A program made the position numbers and the translations under genes. From the NCBI GenBank assembly GCA_963576735.1, contig OY755171.1, positions 22,790,182 to 22,854,181 on the forward strand: a stretch of 64,000 nucleotides of DNA, written 5' to 3'. This document shows positions 29,133 through 40,257 of this stretch, in pieces (positions within the stretch are counted from its first letter, which is position 1; every line of letters starts with the position of its first letter). This DNA comes from Bedellia somnulentella. Lineage: Eukaryota > Arthropoda > Insecta > Lepidoptera > Bedelliidae. The notes beneath the pieces are model-generated. The model made no database searches and was not told the origin of the DNA. It saw nothing but the letters and a program-made list of their open reading frames with translations.

Positions 29133-29269
29133 ATTTTATACTTTTTAGTGATAAGTTCTTAAATCACTCTGAGTTTTTTGAGTGAATTAGTGATAGTTTT
29201 TGAGAGATTGGTTTTACTGTCTGTTTATTTTATAGTTTTTTTAACAGGTAGTTATAATATTTGTTATTA

Positions 29270-29795
29270 TGACTTTAGCTTACTTGTTACTATTTTGTTT
29301 ACCTGCGGGCCTAGATAGAAAAGCAAAGGATGCTTTAAGAAAAATTCGCGTAAGGGAGAACGAAACACCCATCGAAAAAAAACAAAGACTTCAGCAGGGC
29401 AAGCACGAGCCGTATTTAAACTAGTTATCGCGTGGGATGAAGCAGCCATCTTTTACGCACTTACTTAGTATCGTATACTGCCATCTCATTCTAACCGTTA
29501 TCGTGTCGATGAGAGAGATCGTCAGCGTGCTGCTCTTGCTGCCGAAACAGATGAGCAAAGAGAAGTTCACCTATCACAAATGCGAAGAAACTCTCTAATA
29601 TATATGTAGCGTTGAGTCGAGTAAAATCCCTTGATGAGATGGCTTTAAGTGATATAGATTCAAAGAAATTACTTCAATGGTTAAGACCATTCCGAAAGCG
29701 CGAAATTCTCCATGACGAAAGCGCCTTGATTGAAATGACCAGGATGAAAAACATGATGTTGCAATATATATTTTTTTCTTTAATATAATTAAGAG
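29270..29795 (+). pseudogene. Broken coding remnant with E-T/basic repeats
   Basis: Frame pieces: MTLAYLLLFCLPAGLDRKAK then ALRKIRVRENETPIEKKQRL (29270-29422); DERDRQRAALAAETDEQREV and HLSQMRRN (about 29503-29608); ALSRVKSLDEMALSDIDSKK then LLQWLRPFRKREILHDE (about 29610-29760). Arg/Glu-rich repeats of the RENETP and ETDEQRE type occur in N-terminal parts of Helitron-associated and other transposon proteins, but no catalytic domain remains and the assignment is weak. Confidence 0.35.
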
Positions 29796-29871
29796 TAATT
29801 TATTCATGTTTTTATATACTTTTTTGTTCAATAATTTAGTAACTCTGTTTATTACTAATAAAAAAACTTAT

Positions 29872-30306
29872 ACAGGTCAAACACAGAACCTCCTTTCTTT
29901 TTTTGGTCGGTCAAGGCACTAAAACCTTCTCCTAAATGTAACGAATACTTTTCTGAAAACCGCATCCAAATAGCTTAAGCCAAACGTGAGATAATCGCGG
30001 ACCAACAGACATACATACAGGTCAAACACAGAACCTCCTTTCTTTTTTTGATCGGTTAAGGCACTAAAACCTTCTCCTAAATGTAACGAATACTTTTCTG
30101 AAAACCGCATCCAAATAGCTTAAGCCAAACGTGAGATAATCGCGGACCAACAGACATACATACAGGTCAAACACAGAACCTCCTTTCTTTTTATGGTCGG
30201 TTAAGGCACTAAAACCTTCTCCTAAATGTAACGAATACTGTCCTGAAAACCGCATCCAAATAGCTTAAGCCAAACTCGAGATAATCGCGGACAATTATAC
30301 ATACAT
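29872..30306. repeat. 145-bp tandem repeat, three copies
   Basis: ACAGGTCAAACACAGAACCT begins copies at about 29872, 30017 and 30162. Each contains TAAGGCACTAAAACCTTCTC or a close variant and ends in an ATAC-rich stretch. A diverged fourth start (GAACTGAGAACCTCC) is at about 30332. Confidence 0.85.
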
Positions 30307-30363
30307 ACATACATACATACATACAAACAATCGAACTGAGAACCTCCTTTTTTGAAGTCGGTT

Positions 30364-31933
30364 AAAAAAGCCAGTCATTCACAATACTAAAGCCAAATTG
30401 AGCGAATTTATAAGCTTCGTCTATTGTTTTTGCAGAAAAAAGTAAGGCTGTGTCATCTGCATATGAAACTATGGTGCCGTTATTAAGTTGGAGATTACAT
30501 AGCTCATTAATATAAATCAAAAATAGGCTGGGTCCTAAGATACTACCCTGAGGGACGCCATAGGGGTGGTTTTTTGAAAATGTGCTATAATTGTCTCCAA
30601 TTTTTAGGCACTGAAGTCTATTACTAAGATAACTTTCAAATAATTTTAACTGAGTATCCCGAATGCCGATATTTTCTAATTTTCGCAATAAAATTGGAAT
30701 TGAAATTGTATCAAAGGCTTTTTTGAGGTCGAGAAAAATCCCTATAACATGCATACCTTTGTCCAAATTTTGCACAATTTCATTTGTAAGGCAATGGACT
30801 GCGTCATCAGTAGATAACTTTTTACGGAAACCAAATTGACAACTTGAGAGAAAGGATATTTCATCTAAATATTTTATTAACCAACTGTTCATTATTTTTT
30901 CCAAAATTTTAGAGAAAGTGGGAAGAAGAGAAATCGGTCTGTAATTATTTGGTTGGTTTTTATCCCCCGATTTATAAATCGGAATAACCACAGCTTTTTT
31001 TAATGACTCGGGGAATATACCTTGAGACAAGCAATTTTGAAATATGAGAGTTAACGGAGGGGCTAGTATATCCTTACAAAATTTCAAAACTTTACATGAG
31101 ATGTTATCCCATCCGGGGGCACTATTACTTTTTAAGTTATTTATAATACCCTCTACTTCAGAGACGTCTGTATCGATCATAACAAACGATTTAAGCCTTG
31201 AAGGGTGTTTAGAATTAGCTTGATAGTATTTTTCAAAATTTGCCTGTTCAGATAAATTCTTACCAATGTTTATGAAAAAGTTATTTATAAATTCTGCTGA
31301 CTGTGTGGGAGTTGACCTTAGCTTGAATAGTTCGTTAGGGATATCATTATGTTTTGTCGTGCAAGTCTTTTGTTTAATGAAATTCCAAATTAATTTGTTG
31401 TTACTTCCCGCAGATTGAAGTTCTTTTTTCTCGTACTCACATTTTACATTTTTCAAAATTTTATTGCAAAAATTGCGATATCGTTTGTAAATAAGAGTAA
31501 TAGTATTGTTAGTAGGCTCAAGCATATACCTTTTGTGCAACTTATCTCTATGTTTTATGCATCTGATTAAGCCAGGAGTTATCCAAGGTTTTATTATTTG
31601 GTACTTCCTGCTTTGACGAAACGTGCTTGTATTTTTCGCAATTGCATTTTGAACACAGTTAGTCACGTAATTCATGGAAAAGTTTACGTCAGTATTATTA
31701 CAAACCGTGCTGAACTCTATTTGAATTAAATCACGTCTTACGTTTTGCATGTTAACACTAGAATAGCTGCGGCGGCATTTGTTATGAGTCAGCTTTAAAT
31801 TCAATGTCAATAGCACGGCGCGATGATCGGTAATAGTCGAGTTAGTAACAAATGTATGTGTCAGGTAATTCGTTTTTATCATAACATGATCTAGACAGGA
31901 TCCGCTGTTGTGAGTGGGAAAGGTATGGGCGGG
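30364..31933 (-). pseudogene. LINE-1 ORF2, reverse transcriptase part
   Basis: Open from just after the in-frame TAA (31934-31936). Counting from the Met at 31882: RT fingers YRPISLLP at 314-321, catalytic FLDLKKAFD at 383-391, GVPQGSILGP at 442-451 and YADD at 474-477. The frame then runs into the 2.2-kb insertion after NDWLF. The first 17 codons, PAHTFPTHNSGSCLDHV, are the end of the endonuclease. The catalytic RT residues are all present. Confidence 0.85.
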
Positions 31934-32527
31934 TTATATTCCATGAAAAGCACATATGTTTAAGTATTCCTGGATAGAAGAATCGTTGTTTTCTGTTATA
32001 ATGTCAATATTCAAGTCTCCAGTTAAAACAATGTTTTTTGTAGAGGCGAAAGCATGTAGTATACTGTTCAAGGATTGTAAAAAATTATCAAGTTTGCGAA
32101 AAGATGGAGAGCGGTAAAAAGATAATATGACTAAGTCCTTACTTATCAGTCCTAGACAATTACTTTCATTAACACAAATTTCTTCTATGGTAAAGTTTAA
32201 CGTATCTCGTACATATATTATAATGCCATCATTTTGGTTATGTAGTTTAGTTGAGCTGTGTAATTTGTACCCTGTGAGGGTGGGTAAACTATGTGCTCGG
32301 TTTTGTAACCAACATTCAGTCAAGATAATAATATCAAAAGGAACATTAAATCGAGTTAATAATATTAGAAAATCATCGAAATTTTTGTGAATACTACGAA
32401 TGTTTTGGGTTAAGATTTTAAGAGTACCTTTCTCATTACAAATTAATTGGCTACACAATTCAACATCACACGAGTGAGATTCACCAAATTTTATATTGTC
32501 TAAGTCATAGATAATTTGATGTGTCAT
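31934..32527 (-). pseudogene. LINE-1 ORF2, APE-type endonuclease part
   Basis: ATG at 32527. TQNIRSIHKNFDDF (Asn site), LTECWL (catalytic Glu), LTGDLNID (catalytic Asp-Asn) mark an APE-like endonuclease. It is cut by TAA at 31934-31936, but the same frame continues directly into the RT ORF, so this is a nonsense change. The usual C-terminal SDH motif is found as ITDHRAV in the next segment. Confidence 0.85.
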
Positions 32528-32637
32528 TGATAAATAAACTAAAGAACGTTTAAAAATAAATTTAAAAAAGAAGTAAAAAATGTGAAAAGAAACTTAATTA
32601 ATAAGTGCTTATAGATAATAAGAAGATACGGGCGCTC

Positions 32638-33897
32638 TTAGGCGCCTTCATAGTTAATAGAATTTATATACCTCAATTCTGCATTCTTCCTTGCTGGGCA
32701 TTCAGGGTCTCCTGTAGGATGGTTACTCGTTTTTTTAAAACGCTTGCAGGTGGCACAGGTTGGTTCCTGAGATTTTTTAATACACTCTTTGATAGAGTGT
32801 CCAGTCTCCCCACAATGGCCACAGACCTGATCAGCCTCACGACAAAACTTAGCTGAGTGTCCATATTGCTGACATTTAAAACAACGGGTCACAAGGGTGA
32901 AGTCTCTTATTTTACATGATGTCCAGTTAATGAAAATTCGCTTCTGATTCATGAGACATTTGCGAATTCCTGCGGGGACCTCAATTATGTAGTGGCAATA
33001 TTTACCCTGTTTTTTACCCCCTTTATGGCTAAGTTTTATGGAGCTAAGAAATTTGTCGAATGTTGAGTCTGGATACTTATCGGCCAAATTTTGTTCATAC
33101 ATGCACTGAAACACTTCTTTCTCCGATAAATTTGTTGGCACTCCAACTACAACTATTCTAGGGCGGCGCTGGTTACTTTCTTCTAAAGTAAGATCGTTTG
33201 AGCAGAGTTTATTTGACGATTTGATCTTTTCAATATCCTGCTGGGACTCGGTGCTGATGATTACTCCTCCATTTTTAGTTTTTCTGAGTCCTCGTACTTG
33301 CAATTTCATCTCCTCGGGGCAGATAATTTTTTGTACTAGGGACTTGGTCTCATCACTAGATTTTTGTTTGTCTTTGGGAAATATTGTTATGGAGGCTAGA
33401 TTTTGGGGTCTTACAAAATCGTTTGGTCCCTTTTTAACCATATCGGCAAAAGAAGTGTTCGTCTTAGTTTGGGACTCCAAAGAATTGCGTATAGATTGTT
33501 TAAGGTCTTGGATTGTTTCAAGGTCACCTTGTTTTTGTTCTAAGACTTCAATTTTCTGATATAAGTTCTGAATTTTAGATTGGGCGAGAAGAAGATGTTG
33601 TTTAGCCGATTGGTAATGAACTGCCATTTGACCAGTACCATTCCCGATTTTCCTACATAAGTTACTAATACAGAGCTTTTGGTCTGAGTTCAGCTTACCT
33701 TCGGTCGATACTTGGCATATTTTTTGTAAGCAGGCCTCAATGGTGTCCATCCAATATTGGATATCAGTAGTTGATACAACGCTGGAGTCCTGATGTTTTG
33801 AAGAAGCCGATGGTGCTTGGTCCATATTGTCTTCAGTGCACTGCGGAGGAGGACTGCGCCGAGTCAGTCCGCTCCGATTAAATGGACTTCCTTCCAT
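32638..33897 (-). CDS. LINE-1 ORF1, gag-like RNA-binding protein
   Basis: 419 codons, ATG at 33897. A predicted coiled-coil-like helical stretch lies at about 98-146. Three CCHC-type zinc knuckles follow: 339-352 (CFKCQQYGHSAKFC), 359-372 (CGHCGETGHSIKEC) and 381-400 (longer spacing). This is the ORF1 layout of Jockey-type LINEs, which bind element RNA. A 110-bp gap separates it from ORF2. The ORF is intact. Confidence 0.85.
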   Translation of the reverse strand: MEGSPFNRSGLTRRSPPPQCTEDNMDQAPSASSKHQDSSVVSTTDIQYWMDTIEACLQKICQVSTEGKLNSDQKLCISNLCRKIGNGTGQMAVHYQSAKQHLLLAQSKIQNLYQKIEVLEQKQGDLETIQDLKQSIRNSLESQTKTNTSFADMVKKGPNDFVRPQNLASITIFPKDKQKSSDETKSLVQKIICPEEMKLQVRGLRKTKNGGVIISTESQQDIEKIKSSNKLCSNDLTLEESNQRRPRIVVVGVPTNLSEKEVFQCMYEQNLADKYPDSTFDKFLSSIKLSHKGGKKQGKYCHYIIEVPAGIRKCLMNQKRIFINWTSCKIRDFTLVTRCFKCQQYGHSAKFCREADQVCGHCGETGHSIKECIKKSQEPTCATCKRFKKTSNHPTGDPECPARKNAELRYINSINYEGA

Positions 33898-34078
33898 AAT
33901 AATCTCTTAGTTAAATACACTAATACACTAATACAACATATTAACACTACAATAGTCTATGCGATTAGTATTTAGGTGATGCAGACATTTAAAAAAGTAA
34001 TATATAAAATATTAATCTCATTAGTTAACGAGAGCTAAAATGGCACGTGCGTTCTAGTCGCAGGCCAGTAGATGATCT

Positions 34079-34328
34079 ACATACATACATACACATACTC
34101 ACGGCTATAAATCCCTAGAAGGGGTAGCCAGAGCTAAGGAACTAGAAGTTCCTCAGCCACTTTTGGAAAGTTGAGTGGGGAAAAGATGGCAAAATAAAGG
34201 TTGTTGGTGATGGGTCTCCAACCGCATCGCCCCAAAATCCCTTAAAAGCCCCAATACCGTTAGTCGCCTCTTACGAACACCCACCGGCAGAAATGGGGTA
34301 GTGTTATTCTAAGCCGACACTACACAGC
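34079..34328 (-). repeat. SINE-A copy, full length
   Basis: Plus strand from ACATACATACACATACTCAC to ACACTACACAGC; close to consensus. Confidence 0.87.
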
Positions 34329-35132
34329 GATATTATAAGTACTGCCTTAAGTCGAATCAAAGCAAATACAATGCATCTAATCCTGCAGCATCAACAATAC
34401 CCATTACAAATCTAACTTTGAACTAAGATTGTTAATGTCTCACTCTCACCCGTAATGTATGCAAAGCGCGATGCGACGCGAATGTTAAAAAGCTCTCCAC
34501 AAACGCGGCGAGTGTCGGGCGGGCGGCGGCGGCGGACGTGCAGTCGTGAAATGGTTAAATAGACTAGCAAACGAGCTGTCTCGAGAAGTTTCCGACGGAA
34601 GTATTACTGAGTTTCCGGAGACTAGTGATCTACTTTAAATACATGAAGCGTTCGGCTGGCAACACACGGGAACTTTTTGGGGCTCTGCATTTTTGGTAGT
34701 AGGACTGTACAGGATTCCGTTGCATCTCTGTAGATGGATATGTAAGCGGTAGTCTACTCGGAATATGGTAATCTAGTCATAGCATTAGTTCAGGATAATT
34801 GTTAGCGCGATAAAGGTCCTCCGAAGTATTGAATCATCTTCATGTTTGGAGAATTAGATGATGCAGTCTGTAATTTCGTAGCAAAGTGGAATAAAGATTA
34901 AAAACCAATACAAGAATATAAAGAAAAGAAAAGAATGTTTTTATTTAGCACACATATACAGAATTCATACAATAATTTAAAGAAATGGTTTCGCTAAATT
35001 GGGCCCACAATCAGTAATTTCTGATTTGTGTATAAGTATACACAAAATCAGAACTGATTTTCATTATGAGCCCTACATGGTGATGACAGTACTTCAGCAG
35101 CTATTTATATAAACTTGGAAAATTAAAAACAA
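34329..35132. other. Unannotated; CpG-rich patch and near-perfect palindrome
   Basis: GC-rich patch at about 34455-34550 (GGCGAGTGTCGGGCGGGCGG). A palindrome at 35019-35053 has 16-17-nt arms (TCTGATTTGTGTATA/TATACACAAAATCAGA) and a 2-nt loop. No coding region. Confidence 0.4.
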
Positions 35133-35270
35133 GTTTATTTATTTATTTATTTATTTATTAACACAAAAATATAACCATTACAGATAAAAGATCTAATACA
35201 GCTATATTACACTACTAATTTATACAGAATATTTTTTAAGCCTACATATACTCTGGATTCTTAAATACTG

Positions 35271-37560
35271 TTATTCATAACATAAATAATGCAAACTAGC
35301 TTTCGTAAGTTCAGCCAGCGTGCACGAAAATATATCAACACGCTCAGATACCTGGTTCATCGCGTTCAATGCACGAGCAAAAGCATTTTCACTGGACAGA
35401 TTGGTCCGCGAAGATGGAAGTGCGAACAACCTACCCCTGCGCCGTCTCAGAGTACTGCTAGGAACTATAAGTTGTAACTCAGACAAAATCCTAGGGTTAT
35501 GAATAATTCCTCTAAGTATTTTTAAACAATACAATAATAAAGTTAAGTCTCTCCTAACCTCCAGTTTGTTGTACCCTACCATACCCAAAATAAATAGAGT
35601 AGGGTACATCAACGGATAGTACGGATAAACGCCATAAAGCTTTAGATATAAAAATCTAATGAATTTATTTTGTATTTTCTCCACCATGGAGCGATATTTC
35701 ACTTCATGTGGAGACCAGATGACCGCATTAAACTCCAATTTACTTCGTACCAGTGAATTGTAGAGAGCTTTTATAGCATCTATATTCGAGAACTGTCTGG
35801 TTGTACGTAATACAAATCCGAGTGTCCTAAATGCTTTTTTACAAATGTCTACAATGTGATTACGAAACGACAAGTCTGAGCTAAAAGTAACTCCGAGATC
35901 CCTAATTTGCTGCACCCGTGACAGCACTACTCCGCTCAACTCGTACTGCTGGTGGTGTGGATTACGTTGCCTACTGTACGTGATAGTAGCACATTTATTT
36001 AAGTTGAGTTGCAATTTATTCGCCTGGCTCCATTGGTCTATGGCATTAACGTCTCTTTGGAATTTCCCATAATCGTCTAGAGTGTTTATTGGTAGTACCA
36101 ATTTCATGTCATCGGCGAAAAGAAGACAAGTCGCGTGTTTCACTACTTTCGGAAGATCGTTAACCATAATTAAAAACTCCAAAGGTCCCAAGTTACTACC
36201 CTGGCTAATTCCCGAGTGAGTAGGGTACTCGTGAGAATTACATCCATTAAAACTAACATACTGACGTCGGTTTCCGAGATAGCTGGCAAACAGATGAAGG
36301 GAATGAGGTGTGAATCCCATTTTAGCCAACTTTATGAGCACAACATCTCCATCCACCGTGTCAAATGCTTTTTTAAAGTCGAAGTACGCCGCATCAACAC
36401 TTTTGCCCGAATCGACATGAGGGACCACATGAGACATGAAGTTCAACAGGTTGCTAGTTGTACTATGCGCGGGCCTAAAACCGTGTTGACAATCTGACAT
36501 TATGCCCGATATTTCGCGATATATCCGCTGTTGCAACGCAGATTCGAAAACTTTTGCAAAAGCAGATAGAATAGCCACCGGGCGGTAGTCTTCAACGCTG
36601 GAACTAGTCTTTCCCTTCGGTACCGGCACCACACGCGTAACCTTCCAGCTATCCGGGAACGTAGCCTCTGCTAGGCACAAGTTATAAATAAAAAACAGCG
36701 GCTCCTCTAATACTGCCCGACAGTCTTTGACAACGAACCCCGGTATCCCGTCCGGCCCCGCCGACGTCTTGGCGGGCAGGCGAGCCAGCGCACGGTGCAC
36801 GTCGTCGCGGCTGAGCGCGGTGAGATGCACGCGCGCCGCCGCGCCCGCCGCCGCCACGTCCGCCGCCATTGCGTCCGCGACGCTAAGACGCGACGGGCTC
36901 GTTGCATACACAGAACTGAAATATTCTGAAAATTCCTGACAGCTGTCCTCTTTTGAAAGCACAGTTCCATTTTTACAAATAGTCGGTTGGATTAGACTTT
37001 GCCGTTTGGATTTTACCATTTTCCAAAATAGTTTAGGCTCCCTGGATAGTAAATATTGAACCTTATTTTCATAATTTTCCTCTGCAATACGTAATTTTAC
37101 TTTTAACTCAGACCTCAACGCGGAGAACATTTTGTAATCACATTGTGACCTACTTATTTTATACATTTTATGTAATTTGGCTTTAAGAGCTATGTCGCGT
37201 CTTATTTCAGGAGTATACCACTCAGGATACAAATACCTGGGGCAACCTGTATAACGCTTTTTTTGTGGAACACAGTCATCCAAAATCTTATTTATTATAG
37301 TATAAAAACAATTGAGAGCTTCCACTGAGTTATTTATAAAATATAGGTCAGTCCAGTCCGTCATTAGTATTTTTGCGTATAATGCAGAAAAATCTGCTTT
37401 CTTAAATGCCCATCCCTGCCTACAAGCAGTTTTTGTTCTCGTTTCCTCTCTAAAATCTCTCGCTGTAACGACGACGTTGGTGTTGAGTAAGATCGAGATC
37501 GCGTACCACTGGCTACCCCTTCCTCACCGCTACCGCTGAACTGACGCAATGTCACGTCTA
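35271..37560 (-). pseudogene. LINE-2 ORF2, linker and reverse transcriptase
   Basis: The ATG at 37364 is not the real start: the same frame is open upstream with a plausible linker (QWYAISILLNTNVVVTARDF, then GWAFKKADF) to about 37515. Counting from 37364, YFDFKKAFD is at 327-335, GISQGSNLGP at 385-394 and FADD at 416-419, the Asp pair being intact. An alanine-rich, GC-rich stretch (residues about 163-178) differs in base composition from its surroundings. It ends at a natural stop near 35271. Confidence 0.82.
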
Positions 37561-38225
37561 ACGGTGGGTGATGAGTATCTATACTTACAAGCGGCTCGTT
37601 AGATATCGATATGTCCCGACAAATGCCATCCTCGCTACATAGAACCAGGTCCAAACATCGTTCATTTTTATTTAATATTGTATTTAGCTGGCTGAATCCA
37701 CAATACGCTAATATATATTCAAAATAATTGACTACTTCTGAAGAACCAGAATAAAGATTAAAATCGCCTATTACCAACAATTTATCTTTATACTGTACAG
37801 ACATTTTTTCTAAGATTTCAAACAATTTAAAATAATGATAATCACTACTTCTTGGTGGAATGTAAACAACACATATCACAATCATAAACTTATTTTTTCT
37901 AAATACCCTCGCAATAATAACTTCAAATGAGTAATCGTCAATGTTCGTGTCGCCCGGCACCTCCACTCGGCGGATCTCGTAATCGGGTGTGGCCACTAAC
38001 ATCGCACCACCCATTTTGCGATTATCGTTTCGATCACACCTTAATACGCTATAACCAATAGGGAGAAATTCAGAATCGAAAATGGACTCAGTACAGCCTG
38101 TTTCAGTTATTGCGAATAGGTCAGCTCGTGAACTCAAAACATTAGTTTTAAACTCTTTTAGTTTCGTTCTGAGGCCTCTCACATTCTGATAAAATAAACT
38201 ATAATGTTTTATGGGTTTGTTCCTT
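37364..38225 (-). pseudogene. LINE-2 ORF2, APE-type endonuclease part
   Basis: The codon at 38182 is GTG inside QNVRGLRTKL, the conserved Asn site, so the frame really begins upstream (KHYSLFYQNVRG) and overlaps the end of ORF1. ITETGCTES (catalytic Glu), VIGDFNLYS (Asp/Asn) and DTHHPPLDV (terminal His) are present. The frame continues to TAA at 37364 only because of a frameshift around 37480-37560; the TAATG there is coincidental. Confidence 0.8.
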
Positions 38226-38228
38226 TTC

Positions 38229-38744
38229 CTACTGCTTTCGAAACCAAATCCATTCGGCTAGTTTAACATCCTTGGGCCATTTATCTGAGTCACAAACATT
38301 ATCGTACTGCGATTCAGGGACTCCGATCAAATAGGATACATAATCACGTTCCGTTTTATGTTTTATTTTATCAACTTTGATATCTTTTTGTGTCCCTATT
38401 AAATTCTCTAGGTGTAATTTCATGTTTTCATCGGTGGTGGACTTTTTCAACCCCCAAACATGTAAATATTTTTTTTGTTCCACTCCTTCAATTCCATTGA
38501 TAGAAGAACCTCCCCCCTTTATTATATTTGTTCTCTCGAACTTATTAATAGTTTTCTTCTTTTTGACTTCAGTCCAGCCTTCACTTTCCTGTTGATGTGT
38601 AACGATTTTACCCACTCCATTTTTTAATTTCCTGGCCACAGCTGCATAGTTACTGACTGCGTTCGCGCTATCTTCCCGTCCCTGTCTTGCGCTCTGTGAT
38701 TGCATCTGCGCAGGCGCGGCCGCCGCGTCTGTCAGTGATTCCAC
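38229..38744 (-). pseudogene. LINE-2 ORF1 fragment
   Basis: The first ATG is at 38705 (38744 is GTG). Ala/Gln-rich start, Lys-rich middle (VKKKKTINKFERTNI), then YLHVWGLKKSTTDENMKLHL, which resembles the small RNA-binding fold near the end of LINE ORF1 proteins. No zinc knuckle. The frame upstream (SKVNKRQPLPPSGTV) is open without ATG, so the N-terminus is probably missing. Confidence 0.65.
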
Positions 38745-38892
38745 GACTGTTCCGCTTGGTGGTAATGGCTGCCGTTTGTTTACCTTGGATCTTAGAAGTT
38801 AGAACAACCAAACAAACAAACATTTTCACTTATTACTGAGTCAATAATTATCAAAATTTTGAATAAAAAATAAAAAAACCCTACTAAGATTT

Positions 38893-39168
38893 ATACATAC
38901 ATACACAAACACATACATATATACATACATTCATATACTCACGGCTGTAAAACTCTTAAAGGGGTAGCCTGAGCTAAGGAATTAGAAATTCCCCAGCCAC
39001 TTTTGGAAATGGTAGTGGGGAAAAGATGGTAAAAGTAAAGGTTGTTGGTGATGGGTCTCCAACCGCATCGCCCAAAAATCCCTAAAAGCCCCAATACCGT
39101 TAGTCACCTCTTACGTACACCCACCGGAAGAAATGGGGTAGTACTATTCTAAGCCGACAGTACACAGC
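38893..39168 (-). repeat. SINE-A copy with long TACA-type tail
   Basis: Plus strand begins ATACATACATACACAAACAC and ends GACAGTACACAGC; full length. Confidence 0.85.
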
Positions 39169-39327
39169 ATATACTATACTATAAGAATATAAATTTAGAA
39201 AATCCCAATTTATTTAAATGCTTTCATAACTTTAACGTGTGTTTGACGTCGTTTTTTCAATTGAATGTCTACAAAATTGTGTATAAACACTTTTTAAACT
39301 CTCACGTTTTGTAGACATTATATATAA

Positions 39328-39557
39328 CATACATACATACATACATACATATAGTCACGGCTATAAATCCCTAGAAGGGGTAGCCTGAGCTAAGGAATTG
39401 TTTAGTGGGGTAAAGATGGTAAAGCAAAGGTGGTTGGTGATGGGTCTCCAACCACATCGCCCAAAAATCTCTTATAGCCCCAATACCGTTAGTCGCTTCT
39501 TACGTACACCCATCGGTAGAAACGGGGTAGTGCTATTCTAAGCCGACACTACACGGC
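39328..39557 (-). repeat. SINE-A copy with internal deletion
   Basis: The CAGCCACTTTTGGAAGTTGA segment is missing; otherwise close to consensus. Confidence 0.82.
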
Positions 39558-40003
39558 ACTTTATATATAAAAATCGGGATTAACCAATGACAATATATTT
39601 AAATAACTTACGTGATATGTTTGCCCGATTATAATATATAACTTTATATATGCTGTATGTACCTATGTATAATTTATAATTTTGGACCCGTTTATCTTAT
39701 CGACCAAGGGTTCCAACCTCCCTCCCGGAAGTAAAAAAATCTTACACTGGACCACGGAAGCAGTAGCATTTTATGAATTGTAACTTGAAAACTGTATAAT
39801 TTCCCATGAAACACATAGGAGTATTTAGTACTTCGAATGCATTCATTTAATTTAACCACATAATGCAAAGAAATTAATTATAAAATGAGCAATAAAAAGT
39901 AGTTCCAAGCTTTTTTTCAACGGCAGTGGGCCATGTGTTTACATAACATACATACTCCTCATGTTTTTTTTGTTTGATACAAAAATAATATCAAAAATAC
40001 ACA

Positions 40004-40257
40004 CTTACATACATATATACATATACTCACGGCTATAAATCCCTAGAAGGGTTAGCCATTTCCATTATTAGAAGGGGAAGGGGGTAGGAATCAGAAATTC
40101 CTCAGCCACGTTTGGACAATTGTGTGGGGAAAAGATGGTAAAATAAAGGTTGTTGGTGATGGGTCTCCAACCACATCGCCCAAAAATCCATTAAAAGCCC
40201 CCAATACCTGTACTGGAAGAAATGGGGTAGTGCTATTCTAAGCCGACACTACACAGC
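40004..40257 (-). repeat. SINE-A copy with local rearrangement
   Basis: A short extra stretch (TTCCATTATTAGAAGGGGAA) follows GGTTAGCCA, and the CGTTAGTCGCCTCTTACG segment is lost. Confidence 0.78.

Larger units (their letters stand above)
28137..30363 (+). mobile_element. 2.2-kb insertion inside LINE-1, with inverted arms and tandem repeats
   Basis: LINE-1 coding sequence is interrupted between AAAAAA at 28131-28136 and AAAAAA at 30364-30369. The insert has, in plus order: arm 1 (28137-28306), a 650-bp spacer, arm 2 (28957-29126, apparently a perfect reverse complement of arm 1), a broken coding part (29270-29790), three 145-bp tandem repeats, and an end reading CCTCCTTTTTTGAAGTCGGT. ACCGACTTCAAAAA-type sequence recurs at 28291, 28964 and 30350. 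The superfamily is not recognised. Confidence 0.6.
27077..34075 (-). mobile_element. LINE-1: Jockey/CR1-type non-LTR retrotransposon, disrupted
   Basis: On the minus strand: ORF1 (33897-32638), APE endonuclease (from 32527), reverse transcriptase (to about 30364), then after a 2227-bp insertion the C-terminal part (28130-27361) and an A/T-rich 3' tail near 27077-27120. One in-frame stop breaks ORF2 between EN and RT. The 5' boundary is put next to the SINE-A tail at about 34075 and is uncertain. Confidence 0.85.
35133..38810 (-). mobile_element. LINE-2: Jockey/CR1-group non-LTR retrotransposon, probably 5' truncated
   Basis: Minus strand: ORF1 part (38744-38229), endonuclease (from about 38225), reverse transcriptase (to 35271) and a 3' tail of AAAT repeats (35133-35160 region). 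The ORF1 frame stays open upstream of its first ATG to about 38808, suggesting that the true start was lost by 5' truncation. One frameshift separates EN from RT. Confidence 0.85.

Noticed and set aside
29872..30306. CRISPR-like array
   Set aside because: Contiguous 145-bp tandem repeats without unique spacers, in a eukaryotic genome.
33221..33559. Plus-strand 112-residue ORF
   Set aside because: Antisense shadow of LINE-1 ORF1.
36707..36970. 87-residue Arg-rich minus-strand ORF
   Set aside because: Alternative frame of the GC-rich stretch in the LINE-2 RT.
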